Source: Gossypium raimondii
Lineage: Eukaryota; Streptophyta; Magnoliopsida; Malvales; Malvaceae
DNA: 64,000 nucleotides
Direction: 5' to 3'
NCBI RefSeq assembly: GCF_025698545.1
Contig: NC_068576.1
Coordinates: 1,991,501 to 2,055,500, forward strand
Below are positions 33,530-46,587 of this stretch, piece after piece. The notes beneath the pieces were generated by a model. It was not told where the DNA came from, searched no databases, and worked only from the letters and a program-made list of their open reading frames with translations. How positions within the stretch are numbered: position 1 is the first letter of the stretch; each line of letters starts with the position of its first letter. A program made the position numbers and the translations under genes.

Positions 33530-35781
33530 ATGGCGAATTCGAATCACCAGCGAACGCCAATGTACGGTTCAGGTGCCGCGAACATGCAACGGAACATTGA
33601 CGAAGAAGAAGACGATGACGTTCCAGGCGGAGCCGGAGGAGGAGGGGAAGAGTCCGTGGATAACCCTCAGATTGGATTTCAAGAAAACGGTGCCGTTGTT
33701 GCGGTTATGAATAATGGCATGGACGAAGCTTCTCATGCCCACGTTTATGGTCAAGGATCTGATTCAACCTCTGCTCCTGGTAATGGTGGTGCTGATCAGC
33801 TCACTCTATCGTTTCAAGGGGAGGTTTATGTCTTTGATTCCGTTTCTCCTGACAAGGTTCGTTTTCCTTTTCATCTGGGCCTTTTAGTTTTGAATTTGAT
33901 TCGTATGTTTGTTTTTTAAATGTTGAATTTTTTATTAAAATTGTTCACTTGTTGCATCTGGTTTTAGGCTGATTGGATGGATTTAATAATTTTTTTGTTA
34001 GTTTGGTGAATTATGTGGTGGCCTATCCTGTTTTAATGCTAATTTAGCTGATGACTCATTGGTTTTTGCATCTATATTCTCGTTTATACAGTCAATTACT
34101 GAATTGCTTTGTTTCTAAATAATGTCGTGGGTTATGCAAGAAAGATCCTCTCTTTTCTCCTCAATTGAAGTGGATGCTATTAGGGCTTAAAGTTTCAAAT
34201 ATGAAGTAAGAAAAGGGAAGTCATGATTTGTGGTGCTTGATATTTTCAGGTACAGGCGGTGTTGTTACTTCTAGGTGGATATGAAATCCCTTCAGGCATT
34301 CCTGCAATGGGGACAGTGTCTGTTACTCAAAGGGTGCGCGTTAGATCAATCATCCTATCTATCTTGTGATTAGTTCTTTTAAGAGGATTCTGTTTTTGTT
34401 CCTTTTCTTTTTTTTAACATCTTTAATGGCATTCTCCTAGGGCTTAAGTGACTTTCCTGGGAGGTCAATTCAGCCACAGAGAGCTGCTTCTTTAAACCGG
34501 TTCCGGGAGAAGAGAAAAGAGCGGTGCTTTGAGAAGAAAATCCGCTATACTGTGCGGAAAGAAGTGGCCCTCAGGTATTTCAACAATTGGTTTCACCTCT
34601 TTTTCCACATTCTTCTTTCTTCAAGACAAGATTGTTCTTCAAGTCGCTTGCTAACATTCTAGGTGTGGTTTGTTAGGATGCAACGTAAGAAGGGTCAATT
34701 CACATCATCCAAGGCAATTTCTGAAGAAGTAGCCTCAGCCTCTTCAGGATGGAGTGGAACACCAGGTTCTGGGCAAGATGAGAATATTCAAGAAGTTTTG
34801 TGAGTAGCTTCTCCCAATGATCAAATGATGTTGTTTTTAAAAGAAATTATCATTGGATTGATATCACCCCTCAGTTGAAGTTGTAGTTTTCACTTCAGCT
34901 ATCATTTGTTATGTTCCTATAGATTCTCTCCTTTATTTTGCATGTTTTTTCTGTGTAGATGTACACACTGTGGAATCAGCTCTAAGAAAACTCCTATGAT
35001 GCGTCGTGGACCTGCTGGTCCAAGGACTCTTTGCAATGCATGTGGACTCAAGTGGGCAAATAAGGTTTGTCTAAACCAGGAAAGAGTTGTTCATAAGTCT
35101 ATTCCCCATTTAATTGCATGTAGATTGTGAACTCAAGAGAGAGTACTATAAGATGATTGACAATCTTCTTTGTTGATAATGCGTTCTTTGCAATTCTAAT
35201 GATATTTAATCACACAAATTTATGATTAGTCCTTCTGATTGTCAGAGAGGTGTATATTAAGAGTTTGGCAAGATTATAACCTTAATATTCAGTTCTATAC
35301 TTCCAGTTGATTTGTTTCTGGCACCACTTAAACTTAATTTGTTTGATGACTCAGAAGTAAACATATCCTTTAAGCAATACATCATGTCTTCTGCATTCTA
35401 GTAACTTGCGGAGGATGATTCATGATTCTTATAATCTTCAATAATTGCTTGTAATTCTTTGGTCATTCACTTGGGAAGTTCTCATTTGCAGGGTGTTTTG
35501 AGAGACCTTTCAAAGGTTTCTACAGTAGCAATCCCGGATCCAACTGTAAAGACTGCTGAGCAGGTTTTGCTAGCTCAGAATAACAGTATTGATGATTGTT
35601 ATTTATTACCTTTTTTCATTGTGATAAAATCCTGAATGCCCCTTGAATCTGATTACATTGTTACTCCTTGGGTGTTTATCAGAGTGATGCTGAAGCTAAC
35701 GAGTCAGAGGCTGTAACTGTAACTCCAGATGTTGTATCTTCATCTAATGGGGATAACTCCACTGTCACTGCTGAAAGATGA
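33530..35781 (+). CDS. ZML: TIFY-CCT-GATA transcription factor (ZML/ZIM group)
   Basis: Seven exons: 33530-33856, 34250-34333, 34441-34574, 34677-34799, 34959-35064, 35492-35563 and 35683-35781. All have GT-AG introns and consistent phases, giving 314 residues. Domain order is a TIFY motif ([11 protein letters not shown], about 92-102), a CCT domain (about 151-195: [29 protein letters not shown]), then a GATA zinc finger C-x2-C-x20-C-x2-C (224-251, CTHCG to CNACG). The acidic/Gly-rich N-terminus ([10 protein letters not shown]) precedes them. Only the GATA-class ZML1/ZML2/ZIM proteins combine these three domains. They are nuclear factors that bind GATA-type elements, with reported roles in light responses and cell elongation. 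Splicing at the CCT and zinc-finger exons matches the domain borders. The start at 33530 gives MANSNHQ; an in-frame ATG at 33506 would add eight residues and is less likely. Confidence 0.93.
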
Positions 35782-37938
35782 TTAACAAGATCCTTCTGCT
35801 GTGGTGAGTGCTATGTAACTTGATGTTTAAGGGGCACATGTCGAACTTTGTTGTAATAATTGAGTTCGTTTGACAACTGTATATATGGTTCATTGCCGAT
35901 CATTATGTAACTGCAGAATTGCGAAATACAGCCTACATGGTGTCTGTAGGAAGATTAGAAATGATTTCTTCCTTCAATATGCGTCGAAACCAGAGCTTGT
36001 TTTGACAAATTCCTTTCCTTTCCTTGTAAAAAAGTGGAAATATTAAGATAAGCTTGAACACAAGCAGCTGGGAAAAGAGGCACATTCATTTCGCCACTGA
36101 ATGTCCCAAGTCTTGAGGCTGCAATTCCTAAAGAATGTCTGCTTAGCTACTTTCTTATTATTCTCAGTTCTGCCTCCTGATTGTTCTGTTGTGTCGTGTG
36201 TTTTGTCTGTACACTTTTGTACGTTTGGCAATACATGCACTGGATGTGTTGTATATGTGTTGGTTGTGATTTCGTATCGTGTTTAAACCGGTCAGGTAAA
36301 ACCCCTGCTACAGTAGCTGTTATGGGTCTTTTCTTGCCTTCCCCATGCTGCTCTACATATCGGTTACCCAGAGTCCAGGCACTAGCTGATTCAACATTTT
36401 GGTTAACCATTCTTGTCCAATTTGCAACATTTTCAACACTAACGATATTCAGCATTATAAGAACTAGACGCTCACCTAAAATACTGCAGTTTAGGGCACT
36501 CCATTGCAATTTACCGAGGTTTTTATTATACTTATTAGCTCCTTTTTTTGCCTACTTGTTTTTATAATTTTTTAATTTGAATAAATGAAATTATTGTACT
36601 TATTATCTGAAATATAGGGTAAATAACTGAAGGTAATTGGAAATGATTGTTTGCAATTTTTTTTAAGGTACAATTATAATTTGCAAGTATAATTAATACA
36701 TTTGTATAAACAGAATTTCAAATTCAATCGACATGTATTAGAATCAAACTATATTCATTTGATGAAAATTACAGTGAAAATGCAATAAAATTTCTAAATG
36801 GGAAAATATAAATCAAAATGAAAATTCCATTTTGTATTATTTACTAATATAGATAACGTTAGAAATCGTAGTATGAGGTGAATTCAACTACTAAATTTTT
36901 TTTATTTAGTATTAAATAAAGATATTTTATTTATTTGTAAATTCTTTAAATGTTTTTATTCATCCCCAATAAAAAGCTTAAATATATCTTCAAGGAGAAC
37001 CGGAACGCTATTGCTTTGGCTACATTAGGAAGCAATTCCAAGCCCCAGCTTACTCGGATAGTGCTAGTTTTAATGCTTTTATCATGTTTGTAATGAGCCA
37101 GCTTAGGCTATTGTTTCCATAATTTAATATATCATGTTCCTCTTTCTAACCAAAAATGAAAGAAAAATAACTTATAAAAGAATTAAGTCCTTTTTTTCCC
37201 ATTATAAAAGATCAAACCCATTCATCACATCTAAAAAATGGGATAGAAAATAAACTTATCCCTCCCTTATAATTAGCTATTGAAAATTTTCACCGGACTT
37301 CATAAAAATAAATCCACAACCATAAAAATGGGGGCAAATTTCAGTCTTCAGATCATGCACAAGTTGGATGACAGCAAAATCTAAAACTTTTACAATGAAA
37401 CAACAGTAATTTTCATAGCTTTTATGATTATTATTCTTCAACTTCTGCCGAAATTATGGAATCCAAAATTGCAATTATCCGTTTCTTTACAGGCAAAACC
37501 AAAAAACAACCAGGCCAACGGACACAGACTCCATGGCTAACATTCTTGATCCAAATGCATTATCACCCAAATAGTCGGCTGTGTTTACTGCCTGATGTTA
37601 ACAAATAGGGGAGCGAAAAGAGATTGCGAAAAGAATGGTTATAGGAACAGAAAACTATCATTTCTGACAAAAAAAAAGAGCAAGTTACTTCTTCCCGGAG
37701 TGATAAACAATGCAAATAACCCTATATTATGGCAGTAGAACAAGGAAATATATGGAGTCAAAATAAAATGCATAAAAGCTAGGAAATAACACCAACTTAC
37801 CGATATGCCAGCTTTGGTTGGAGGAGTTCTGAAGATCTTGAGGGAAAAAAATTAGACTAAGCAATCAAATGAATATAACGCCTCCATATTTGATAAAAGA
37901 AACTTGGACCAACCTGCACAGTTTCACGTTCAAATGGC
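35782..37938. other. 3' flanks of convergent GATA and DRP3 genes
   Basis: The first 250-500 bases are the likely GATA-gene 3' UTR. The overlapping frames at 36043-36567 on both strands lack any domain. The stretch 36590-37450 is plain AT-rich DNA. The region from about 37460 up to the DRP3 stop is probably DRP3 3' UTR with perhaps a 3' UTR intron (37800-37860). Confidence 0.4.
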
Positions 37939-40900
37939 TTACAGATAAACTGTGGGATAGAGGCCTGGCATGTAATGGCGCCCATTTCCATTTGAATCTG
38001 CATTGTCAAACAAGTGTGACTGTAGTTCGCCCGAGTGAGCTGACTTGCGAGGTTTTGGGTTTTTGGAAGAAGCTGTGTAAGAATCATTTGAACTACTACT
38101 TATAGAATACATTGATGATGTTGGCAGTCCATGAATCTCCGGCAGCCCTGTTGGATCAGAACCCAGACTATATCCCCTCTCAACTGTTTCAGCTTCCAAT
38201 GGCAATTCATCCAATGTCTATTCAAAACGATTTAAATAAATAAATAAATGTGGCTGCAGCTGCACTTAATGTTGTAATTTAGTAAGAAATTAAAAATTAA
38301 GCAATAGTACGCATTAACGTGAATGCAGACAAGGAAAAAGACATTTGGGTCATGTCCTCTTCACAAACAGATTAAAAGTCTAGTGATTGCTCTAATAATC
38401 AACATATGTAGATATGCAGTTAAGAGAACCCACCCTGAATGCCAGTTGGAGAACTCGAAGTGTTTCTCGAGTACGTTTTCTCTTAGAAGCGATCTCATCA
38501 GGTTCTTGTAACATTTCTTCAAACAGGTTTTCTCTGTTTTGGATGATAAGACATACAGGACACTCGAAGGTAAACAAAGAGATTATCACAGAGATAAATA
38601 ATTGAAATCAAGTCAAATGGCAGAAAGCTTTATATCACCTGTAGAGCTTTTTGATAAAGACATTGTGAAGTTCACGTTTTGTATGGTTTACCTAGACATT
38701 GATATCAGAGATCACTACTCATGTAATGCTTCAGCTTAGCAATGCAATATTGCACCATAAACTATCATTAGAAGACATGGCTTATACGGTTATATTTACA
38801 AAGTTACAACAGTTTCAGGTTCCAAATAAGAAATAAATGAGCAAATTTCAACCAACTAGCTAGCTCCATGTTACAGAAGTCAAGCTGGATACATTCACAC
38901 AATCATGTATTTCATCACTGTTCTAACATAACTAAAATACATCAACCACAGACAAAAGAAATGGTATCCTAGTTCAAATTACATGATATATGCTCCTCTA
39001 CAGATCAAAATAGTTGAGGATAGAGATCAACATACTTAGCACCAAATATTGTTTACATCAAGCCACACAGATGCTGAACTGATAAGGTGAAAATTTGAAC
39101 TTAATTTCACTAGAAAGACTTACAATCTTCTAACTTGAATACCATAATGCCTTCTTTCTTTTGGCCAGACCCATAATGTGTTTTTGGATTTCAGTCATCA
39201 GGAGCTTGAATGTGAACATGGATAGATAGCAGAAAGAGACCAAAAAATACACAATTAGCAAATCTACTCAGGTTAAACTTACCAAGAAGTGCATAATTGC
39301 TTTGGGCACAGAGTCCTCTATGTTCTTCCTAACAATGTCATAGTATGATCTTAAGAGCAGTTTGGTAATAGCAATTTCAATAGCTTGAGTTTCTGAACGG
39401 TCTTCTGAAGGCCTCAATACAGTTGGGGGCTGAAAAGAGTAAAAAACATGCTTGTCAAGATCAGAATAACATTCTTTTTTTAATTTAGCACTGGATCCTT
39501 GATGAATTTATCTGATGTGTACGCACCTCTCTGAGATGGATCATGGAAAAGGAATGTTCAGCATCATGAACAGGTTCACTATATGGCTTGTTGTTTGTTG
39601 AGCTCTCTTTCACTGATGTGCGGTTATCACTGCCACCAAATATTGATGGAATACCCCAAGTTGAAATACTTGTGCTTCCTGAAAAGACCCACACTCATTT
39701 TACTCTTATGCTGCTTGATAATTAATCAAAATAGGGTGAGAACTATAAACACAAAATTCACATTGGAAAATCAGCCAGATCCCTTTCAAAAGGAAAAAAG
39801 GGAGAGAGAATCCTCAATATTTGGCCATCCTACATAACTATCATAAAGAACATCAGATATTGCAACAACAAATTCAAAACGACAGCCTAAAATGCAGTAC
39901 CAGTAGATGGAAGTTTTTCACCATCTGCAACAGGACGGACTCCCTGCACAAAAAATGAGTAAAAGGCTTCTCAAGTTATTTACGTAGAAAACAGACAGAT
40001 GAAGGAGAAAAAGTTAATGGAAAAAACGAAAAAGAACAGGCAGGGAAGGAAAAGCATATATTGGGCAGCAGAAACACAAATTTTCATGCCTGATCAGCAA
40101 CGATTCCATTAACTTGTCTTGCAAGAATAGCCCGAGATTTATTACTTCTTTCAGAAGTAAGTGCCTTATCAGGCTCTGAACCATCCTGATTAAGTCAACA
40201 AAGAAACACAGGAAAAAATGAAAAGGAATTGGGATTGGTATTGGTATTTGAAAAAGAACAGAAATAATACCAGAGAAATTACCATAAGTAGAAACCTACC
40301 TTTGATCTGATAGGTAAAGGAACTCTGGAATTCTTTATCTGCTGATTGGCAAGTTCTACAGCCTTGCTCCCACCAATAAAACTTGGGTGAGAAGTATTTA
40401 TGTAATCCATCTGCAAAATTAAATGGCATATAGCACAAATCACTACAGATCTTTGAAAAGAACATATGAATGTAACCAGTATTGCACTCAACTGTATCAA
40501 CTTCATCTCTTGTAACAGGATTAAGAATAGATACATAAAATAATATATAAAAATAAAATTAGCAGAAATACCTCCATTTCAATAATATGTCCTATCATTG
40601 TCTCAGATGGTTCGAGGCCTTGTCGGAGAAAGTTCCCAATAACTTGGTCCATATGTCTTCTCAGAACAGGAAATCGCTGCAGTTCATTCACCATGCAGCG
40701 ATGGCTAATCTGGAAAGAGGACAATTCTATTATAAATCTAGATTGTGAAGCAATAAAGATGAGGGACTACAATAATAATCTGGAAGAATCACCTTTATTA
40801 ACTCATCATATATGAACCTTGCACATTGAAGGCTTGGATCTAGCAAACGTGCTATTTGCCTTCGAACAAGCACTTCAAACGGAACCTATACATAAAAACT

Positions 40901-43900
40901 AGAATTATAACCAATATTCACTGAGATTAACATGAAATAACCCCAGGGAACAATTTGGAAAACAGCAATGTAGATCTGTATAAAACAAAAATAATCTTAG
41001 ATTAGACATTTGAATTAGAAGACACTATAACCTACTTCTGGAACAAATAGTGCAGATCGAGGACCATTCGCATTCTCAATGGCAGTTCGAATGCCATCGT
41101 TGGTCAAGTCTTCACATGGATCAACCTCCTGTGAAACAAATCAATTAACATGGAAAATATTTACATAAAAACCCTCTTACAAAGACATGTTATGCATCAC
41201 CAATTTATAAAGTTGCACTGCAGGACTCCTAATGTCTGTTTTAAAGAAAGCAGTAGCTCATGCAGGAAGTCAAAGGTTTTATTGTATTGTTAAAAAAGGG
41301 AGGGAAGGTGAGAAATTAAGATCATGAAACCAGATAACCAATTATATAGATAAGGTTGCCATTATTTAACTTTCTTATCCTGCCGTAGTAGAGAGACTAC
41401 GCAAAATCACTCATGGGGTAGTGAAATGCACATATCAGTAGATTGAATAAAAATATTAATCGTAAAAGATAGTATTTTATAACCAATATTTTGTACAATT
41501 ACGTGCATAGTAATTAACAACTAACTATTGTAAGACGGTGTGAGGAAACACCCTAAAGACAAAGAGATGTATAATAGAATGCACATCTAACTTCAAATGG
41601 AAAGCGAATCCAACTAACTAGGCAAATATCAAAGCACAAATATCAGTCTACAGTCTACGCACCTCTAAGCTCTTGACAAAAATTGATTGGAAAATGTAAT
41701 GAATTCTTGCTCCACCAGACAGCTCACATGTAGACATTTCTTCATTTCTCCCCTCTACCATTGATGAGAATGCTGGTTCCAACAAACCATTATGGTATCA
41801 TTACCAATTTAGTAGATTGTAAATGATAGGTGTTTCAGAATATTAATTTTACAGACAGCCAAACAAAAAATTTACCTTCACAGTACTTCGAAAGAATATT
41901 CAGGAGAAGAGCTCCCTGGCCAGCCTATAGATTATAAAACCATAATTTTGTCGTAAGAAAATTATTTCAGTTACGACTCAACAAGGGTCGTGGTAGACAA
42001 ACAAATATACATGCCTTTGATTCTGTAATTTCTCCATAGCTTGCATGCTCCTTTGCCACAGAAACCAGTGCAGAACTAATGCGTGATTTCAGGCCAGGAA
42101 GTATTGCCTTTATATGTTGTACTAAAATCTACATTAGAAACAGCATAGAAAGACTCATCACTTAGATAAAAGAAATACAGCACAACTAGGTCACAAGGCT
42201 CAACTAGTAGGATCGCAAGTCAGTCCCCAACTACTAGCACAAGGCCTTCAACAGATGCTATAAGCATGAGGGTGATTTGATTAAGATAAAAGGCAAAAGG
42301 AAAGAAGAAACACTCCAAACATAACCAAGCCTACAGAAAATTGCTCTAGATAAGAGTAGAATGATGCAAGTTTACAATCTGGTCAGAAGTAAATGGGAGA
42401 TTTTTCTACCAAATGCATAGCACAGAGGAAAATTAATAGGATGACAGGGTTAAGTAAACATCAATAGAAAGTACGAACACTAGAAAAAAGCATTGACATT
42501 TAGATTTTTTTCAATTATACCCCATAAAAGTTCTGGAAACTTCAACTAGCAAATATTTTACCTGGTTCAACTTCTTTGCCAATTGAGGAACACCACAACG
42601 ATCAGCTAGACTAGTATATACCTGTGTAACATCAAAAACGAATAAGCCAATTGTAGATGGAAACTGTATCAAACAATGAAACTAAAGGTTGGCGCAGCCA
42701 TACTGGACGACTGCGGAAGAACTTCTCCTCTGCAACAAGGGCATCCTTGATACTCCGGTTGAGTAAAATATCCTGTTTAGAAGACAATATTAGAAGTGCA
42801 ATCAAGTTGTCAGCACTAGTAAAATAAGGTACCTGATAATCAGTATATGAAGTACAAGTAAGAGCAAAAATGATAACTTATTAACCATTAAAATTGCGTT
42901 TAGTTGCTTTGGTAAAGGGAAGAAATAAATGGGTTCAGGAAGTAGAATTACCCATATGAAAGTTCTTGTACATGGTCCGAGTAACCATTAAAGAAGTCAT
43001 ATAGAAGCAAAAACATGATAACTTACTAACCATTAATATTTCTTACAGTTACTTTTGAGGAGGGAAAGAAATAATTAGGTTTTTGAGGCAGTAGAGTTAC
43101 CACAAGAAACAAAATGACAGGACATTTAAATGGACAGGAAGATCTCAAAATGAAAAATGACTAAAAAGATTGACATATGTCTTAATCCAAAGAAGAAATA
43201 TGAAGAAAGACAAAATTGCCTTTAGAGCATCTTGAATTAATAACTATGGCATAAATTTTAAGAAAATAACTGTAAAAATGAGAAACCTTCCACATTAACA
43301 ATGTACAAGAAATAATTTATTAAGAAAAGTTTTATAAAATACAGATTGATGAATTAATATCTTTATTTCTGTTAGGTTCCATGGTTACCTCCTGACTTCG
43401 ATTTACAACACCTACATAACCAAGTCGAAGAGGAACCACTTTTCCAAGCAACAGGTTACGAGCATCAGTACCTCGGTCCATTATATCCAACTAATCAGAA
43501 ACCAAAAACAGCTTAAACATAAGTTTGTCATAATTAGAAAGGAGATTTTCACGTTGACAGATGCACCTTTGTAATAACACCAATGGTTCTATAACCTGCC
43601 GAACACCAAAAAATTAGAAAGATTGTTCAACTAAATAAATAGCAACTCAATGCTGAAGTGAGATTTTGATAGTAGAAATTACCATCAGGATCAGCATTTC
43701 CAGCAATTTGAAGTGCATCAGAGTTTGCCAAGTCTGAATTTGCAGGAGTAACAGCAAGAATCAGACAGCTTGGCTGTTTAATATACGACATGATCATTGT
43801 TCTAATTCGAGCTTCAATGTCTGAGGGCTGGTCACCCACAGGAACCTTTGTGATTCCAGGAAGATCCACAAGATTGATATCAAGAACATTTGGGGAGAAA

Positions 43901-44865
43901 ATCTTAAGTCGAATTTGCTTGTCTGACGCACCTTTGTTTCCTCCAGCCTCCCTATCTGTCTCAGCCTGAAGTCAATAGATATTTATTTAAGGATTTTACA
44001 TTAACAGAGAAAAAGGAAACACTCAACACCACAAATTATATATATTGTTCCTTGATTTGATAAAACTATTATTAACTAGAAAACAATAAAAAGGCTAGAG
44101 TTTTTCAGATACCCAAAGGGTGAGAGAAAAATTCTACTTACGATCCTTATCCAAGAACAGCTAGATTAAGTGATTCACTTTTCTACTCATTGTAACCATC
44201 AGTGCAAAGCCTAAAGCCAAATAATTCCTTCTGGCAAGCTCCCAATTTCCCTAATTACAAATTTCAGTACCACCAGCTACTGCATCTTTGTTATTCAACA
44301 TAGAATCTAATAATATCTTTCTCGCTTCAATATTATATATATAGCAATTCTAATACTCCTTAAGCAACCAGTTTGCAAAGGAAAATTTAAAAATGTCAAC
44401 TTAACAAAAATACAAATTAAAACCCCAAATTTTTGAATTGTATAATCTAAATGAGTAACTTTTGAATTTCTCAATCATAAAAGGTAAGCAATAAAGAACC
44501 TGAATCTCCCTGCGAATCTCAGAAAAGTCATAGAAGCGCTTTCCAGGCAAGTGAAGGAACTCGCCATACTCCTCCTCAGAACCATCAGGTTTACGCTTGG
44601 TCTGGAGGAGCTGAAGGACGAGAGGGCGGCGCGTGCAGATATCAGAACCGCGAGGCAAGAAGTCACGGCCAACGAGTGACTCAAGTACGCTGGACTTGCC
44701 ACTACTCTGGCTTCCGACCACCGCCACCTGCGGCAACTCTATGGTGGACTGGCTACCCAGCTGCGCGAAGATGTCTTGTAGCTTGTTCACAATCGGTATA
44801 ACGGAAGATCCCAAAGGAGCCGCGGATAATTGAGGCGGCGTCGATGCAGCCGCTTCTTCAGCCAT
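37939..44865 (-). CDS. DRP3: Dynamin-related protein 3 (DRP3A/B-like), 20 exons
   Basis: A large GTPase that constricts mitochondria and peroxisomes during fission. Minus-strand exons: 44500-44865, 43683-43965, 43567-43595, 43389-43490, 42704-42772, 42562-42621, 42015-42128, 41876-41924, 41663-41772, 41036-41128, 40793-40885, 40572-40709, 40300-40410, 40090-40185, 39901-39943, 39523 (or 39527)-39678, 39283-39431, 38639-38691, 38434-38533 and 37939-38217, about 830 residues. GTPase motifs: GSQSSGKSS (51-59), [17 protein letters not shown] across an exon border, and VNRSQ. The middle domain and C-terminal GED ([19 protein letters not shown] to the [12 protein letters not shown] region) are present. 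There is no PH or Pro-rich domain, as expected for DRP3. Introns after exons 7 and 14 use GC donors (AAG|GCATGT, CAG|GCATGA). At the exon 16-17 border the nearest donor gives a frameshift, and a GT donor four bases further on restores frame. The rest of the gene is clean. Confidence 0.92.
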
Positions 44866-45328
44866 TGAATTTTAATGATTGATCGATTGATGAAAAGATT
44901 TACAGGATTTTATATGAAAATGCTATCAAGCTAGGTTTTGGAACTGACTCTTTATTTTTCTTTTTCTTTTCTAATGCTTTGTGTTTACTAGAGATAAAAG
45001 AGATCTTGAAGCTTTGATCGTATGATTGAACTTGAAGCAGACTATGTAATTGTGGCTTGGGAATTATATTAATTAATTTATTACTGTGGTATTCATTTTA
45101 GCTATGCGTTCTCCAATGCTTCGGGAAATCAATATGAAGTTCTAATTTTGGTATTTATATTATAAATAAATAAAGGTTAAAATGTGCTAAAAGATCTTGT
45201 ACTATCCATGGATTTGGATTTTAGCCCTTTATTTTTATTTTAAAGCTTTTGCTATTCAATCTCCAAATTCCTATTTCTCAGCAACTGCCCAGTTGTTTAT
45301 CTCCATCAGTCAAAAATAGGGTTCCTAA
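44866..45328. other. Divergent region between DRP3 and the UGT pseudogene
   Basis: Contains the DRP3 leader and promoter (minus strand). The sequence is AT-rich with no further gene. Confidence 0.4.
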
Positions 45329-46587
45329 ATGCTACCGACCCAAAGCTTAAAAGAACATGTTGCCATCTTGGCCTTCCCATTTGGCAGTCACGATCTAACC
45401 ATCCTAAGACTTGCGTGCAGGTTAGCTCGTGCAGCTCCGAATGTGCAGTTTTCTTTCCTAACCAAAGCGAAGTCTAATGATTCCATTTTTTCCACTTTTA
45501 AACTTTGATGTCCCGAATAATATCAGAGCTTACAATGTGGAGGATGGTGTGCCCGCGAATGATGTTTTTAGTGGAAACCCAGTGGAGAGATTGGACCTTT
45601 TCCTTAAAGCAACTCCTGCAAACTTTCAAAAGGGCTTAGATGTTGCAGTCATGTAAGCTGGCAGGAGGTGCTAGCTGCTTCGTCACGGATATGTTTTTGA
45701 CATTTTCCGCAGATATGGCCGAGGACATGCAAGCTTTTCGGACATGGTGGTGGTGACGAAAATGGTGGCAAATTCCAACCAAACTTTGGAAGTTATTCCA
45801 GGGTTATCTCCAATGCACGTTAGACATTCGAAAGAAACGTTCTTTTCTTACACATTGAGTAAAATCGGGTGTGTTTTACCTCGATCTACCGCCATTGTTA
45901 TGAATTTCTGCCAAGAACTCTATCCCACAGCACTCTTTGATGATCTCAAATCCATGTTTCCAGCTTTGCTGAATGTTGGTTTCTTAACGCAAGAACTTCC
46001 CTTGCCTCCATTACCACCATCGGATTCAGATGCGGCAGAGTGTTTATCATGGTTAGACAAGCAAAGTTCCAAGTCTGTTGAGTATATTAGCTTTGGGACA
46101 GCGGCAACGCCAGCAGGGTTGGAGTTAAGAGCCTTAGCGGAGGCAGTTGAAGAGAGGGGCATTCCATATCTTTGGTGTCTCAAGGATGACCATAAGCATC
46201 ATTTACCGAATGGGTTTATTAAAAGGATAAGCAAGCAAGGGAAACTCGTTTCAACAGGCGTGTTTGTGACACATTGTGGGGCGAACTCAGTGTTTGAAAG
46301 CGTCGCAAATGGAGTCCCAATGATCTGCGGACCGATGTTTGGGGATCACTGGATGAATGGACGTGTGGTGGAGGAAATATGGGGAATTGGTGCTAAGAGT
46401 TGAGGGGGATGTGTTCACTAAGAGTGGGGTACTCAAGAGCTTGAAGATCGTTTTGGGACATGAACACGGGAAGCAAATGAGAGAAAGGATTAGAACACTG
46501 AAAGAGCTTGTTTTGAAAGCAACAGAACCAAGTACAAGTGCTTCACAAGACTTCAAAACTTTAGTAGAAACAATTTTAATTTCTTAA
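45329..46587 (+). pseudogene. Broken UDP-glycosyltransferase, UGT78 (flavonoid/anthocyanidin 3-O-glucosyltransferase) type
   Basis: The start (45329) reads like a UGT78 N-terminus: HVAILAFPFGSHDLTILRL, then RAAPNVQFSFLTKAKSN. The frame is lost near 45500 (a TGA at 45508 in the first frame; the homologous NNIRAYNVEDGVP continues in another frame). A second break lies near 45655, and a stretch is missing near 45735. A long open part (45744-46403) carries FLNVG-, SWLDKQ- and SFGT-type blocks. The PSPG box is gutted: about 20 residues are absent between the GKLV segment and GVFVTHCG, including the WAPQ start of the box, and the nearly invariant HCGWNS reads HCGANS. The final part is frameshifted (46402-46587). 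The donor-sugar site is destroyed, so no activity is expected. The intact gene would attach glucose or galactose to the flavonoid 3-hydroxyl. Confidence 0.9.

Noticed and set aside
36043-36567. Overlapping open frames on both strands after the GATA gene
   Set aside because: They overlap each other, show no domain and fall in probable 3' UTR and spacer.
41970-42015. Use of the nearby GT (GCAT|GTATAT) as the DRP3 exon 7 donor
   Set aside because: It would add four bases and break the frame into exon 8, which begins with the conserved AGQGALLLN block in phase 0.
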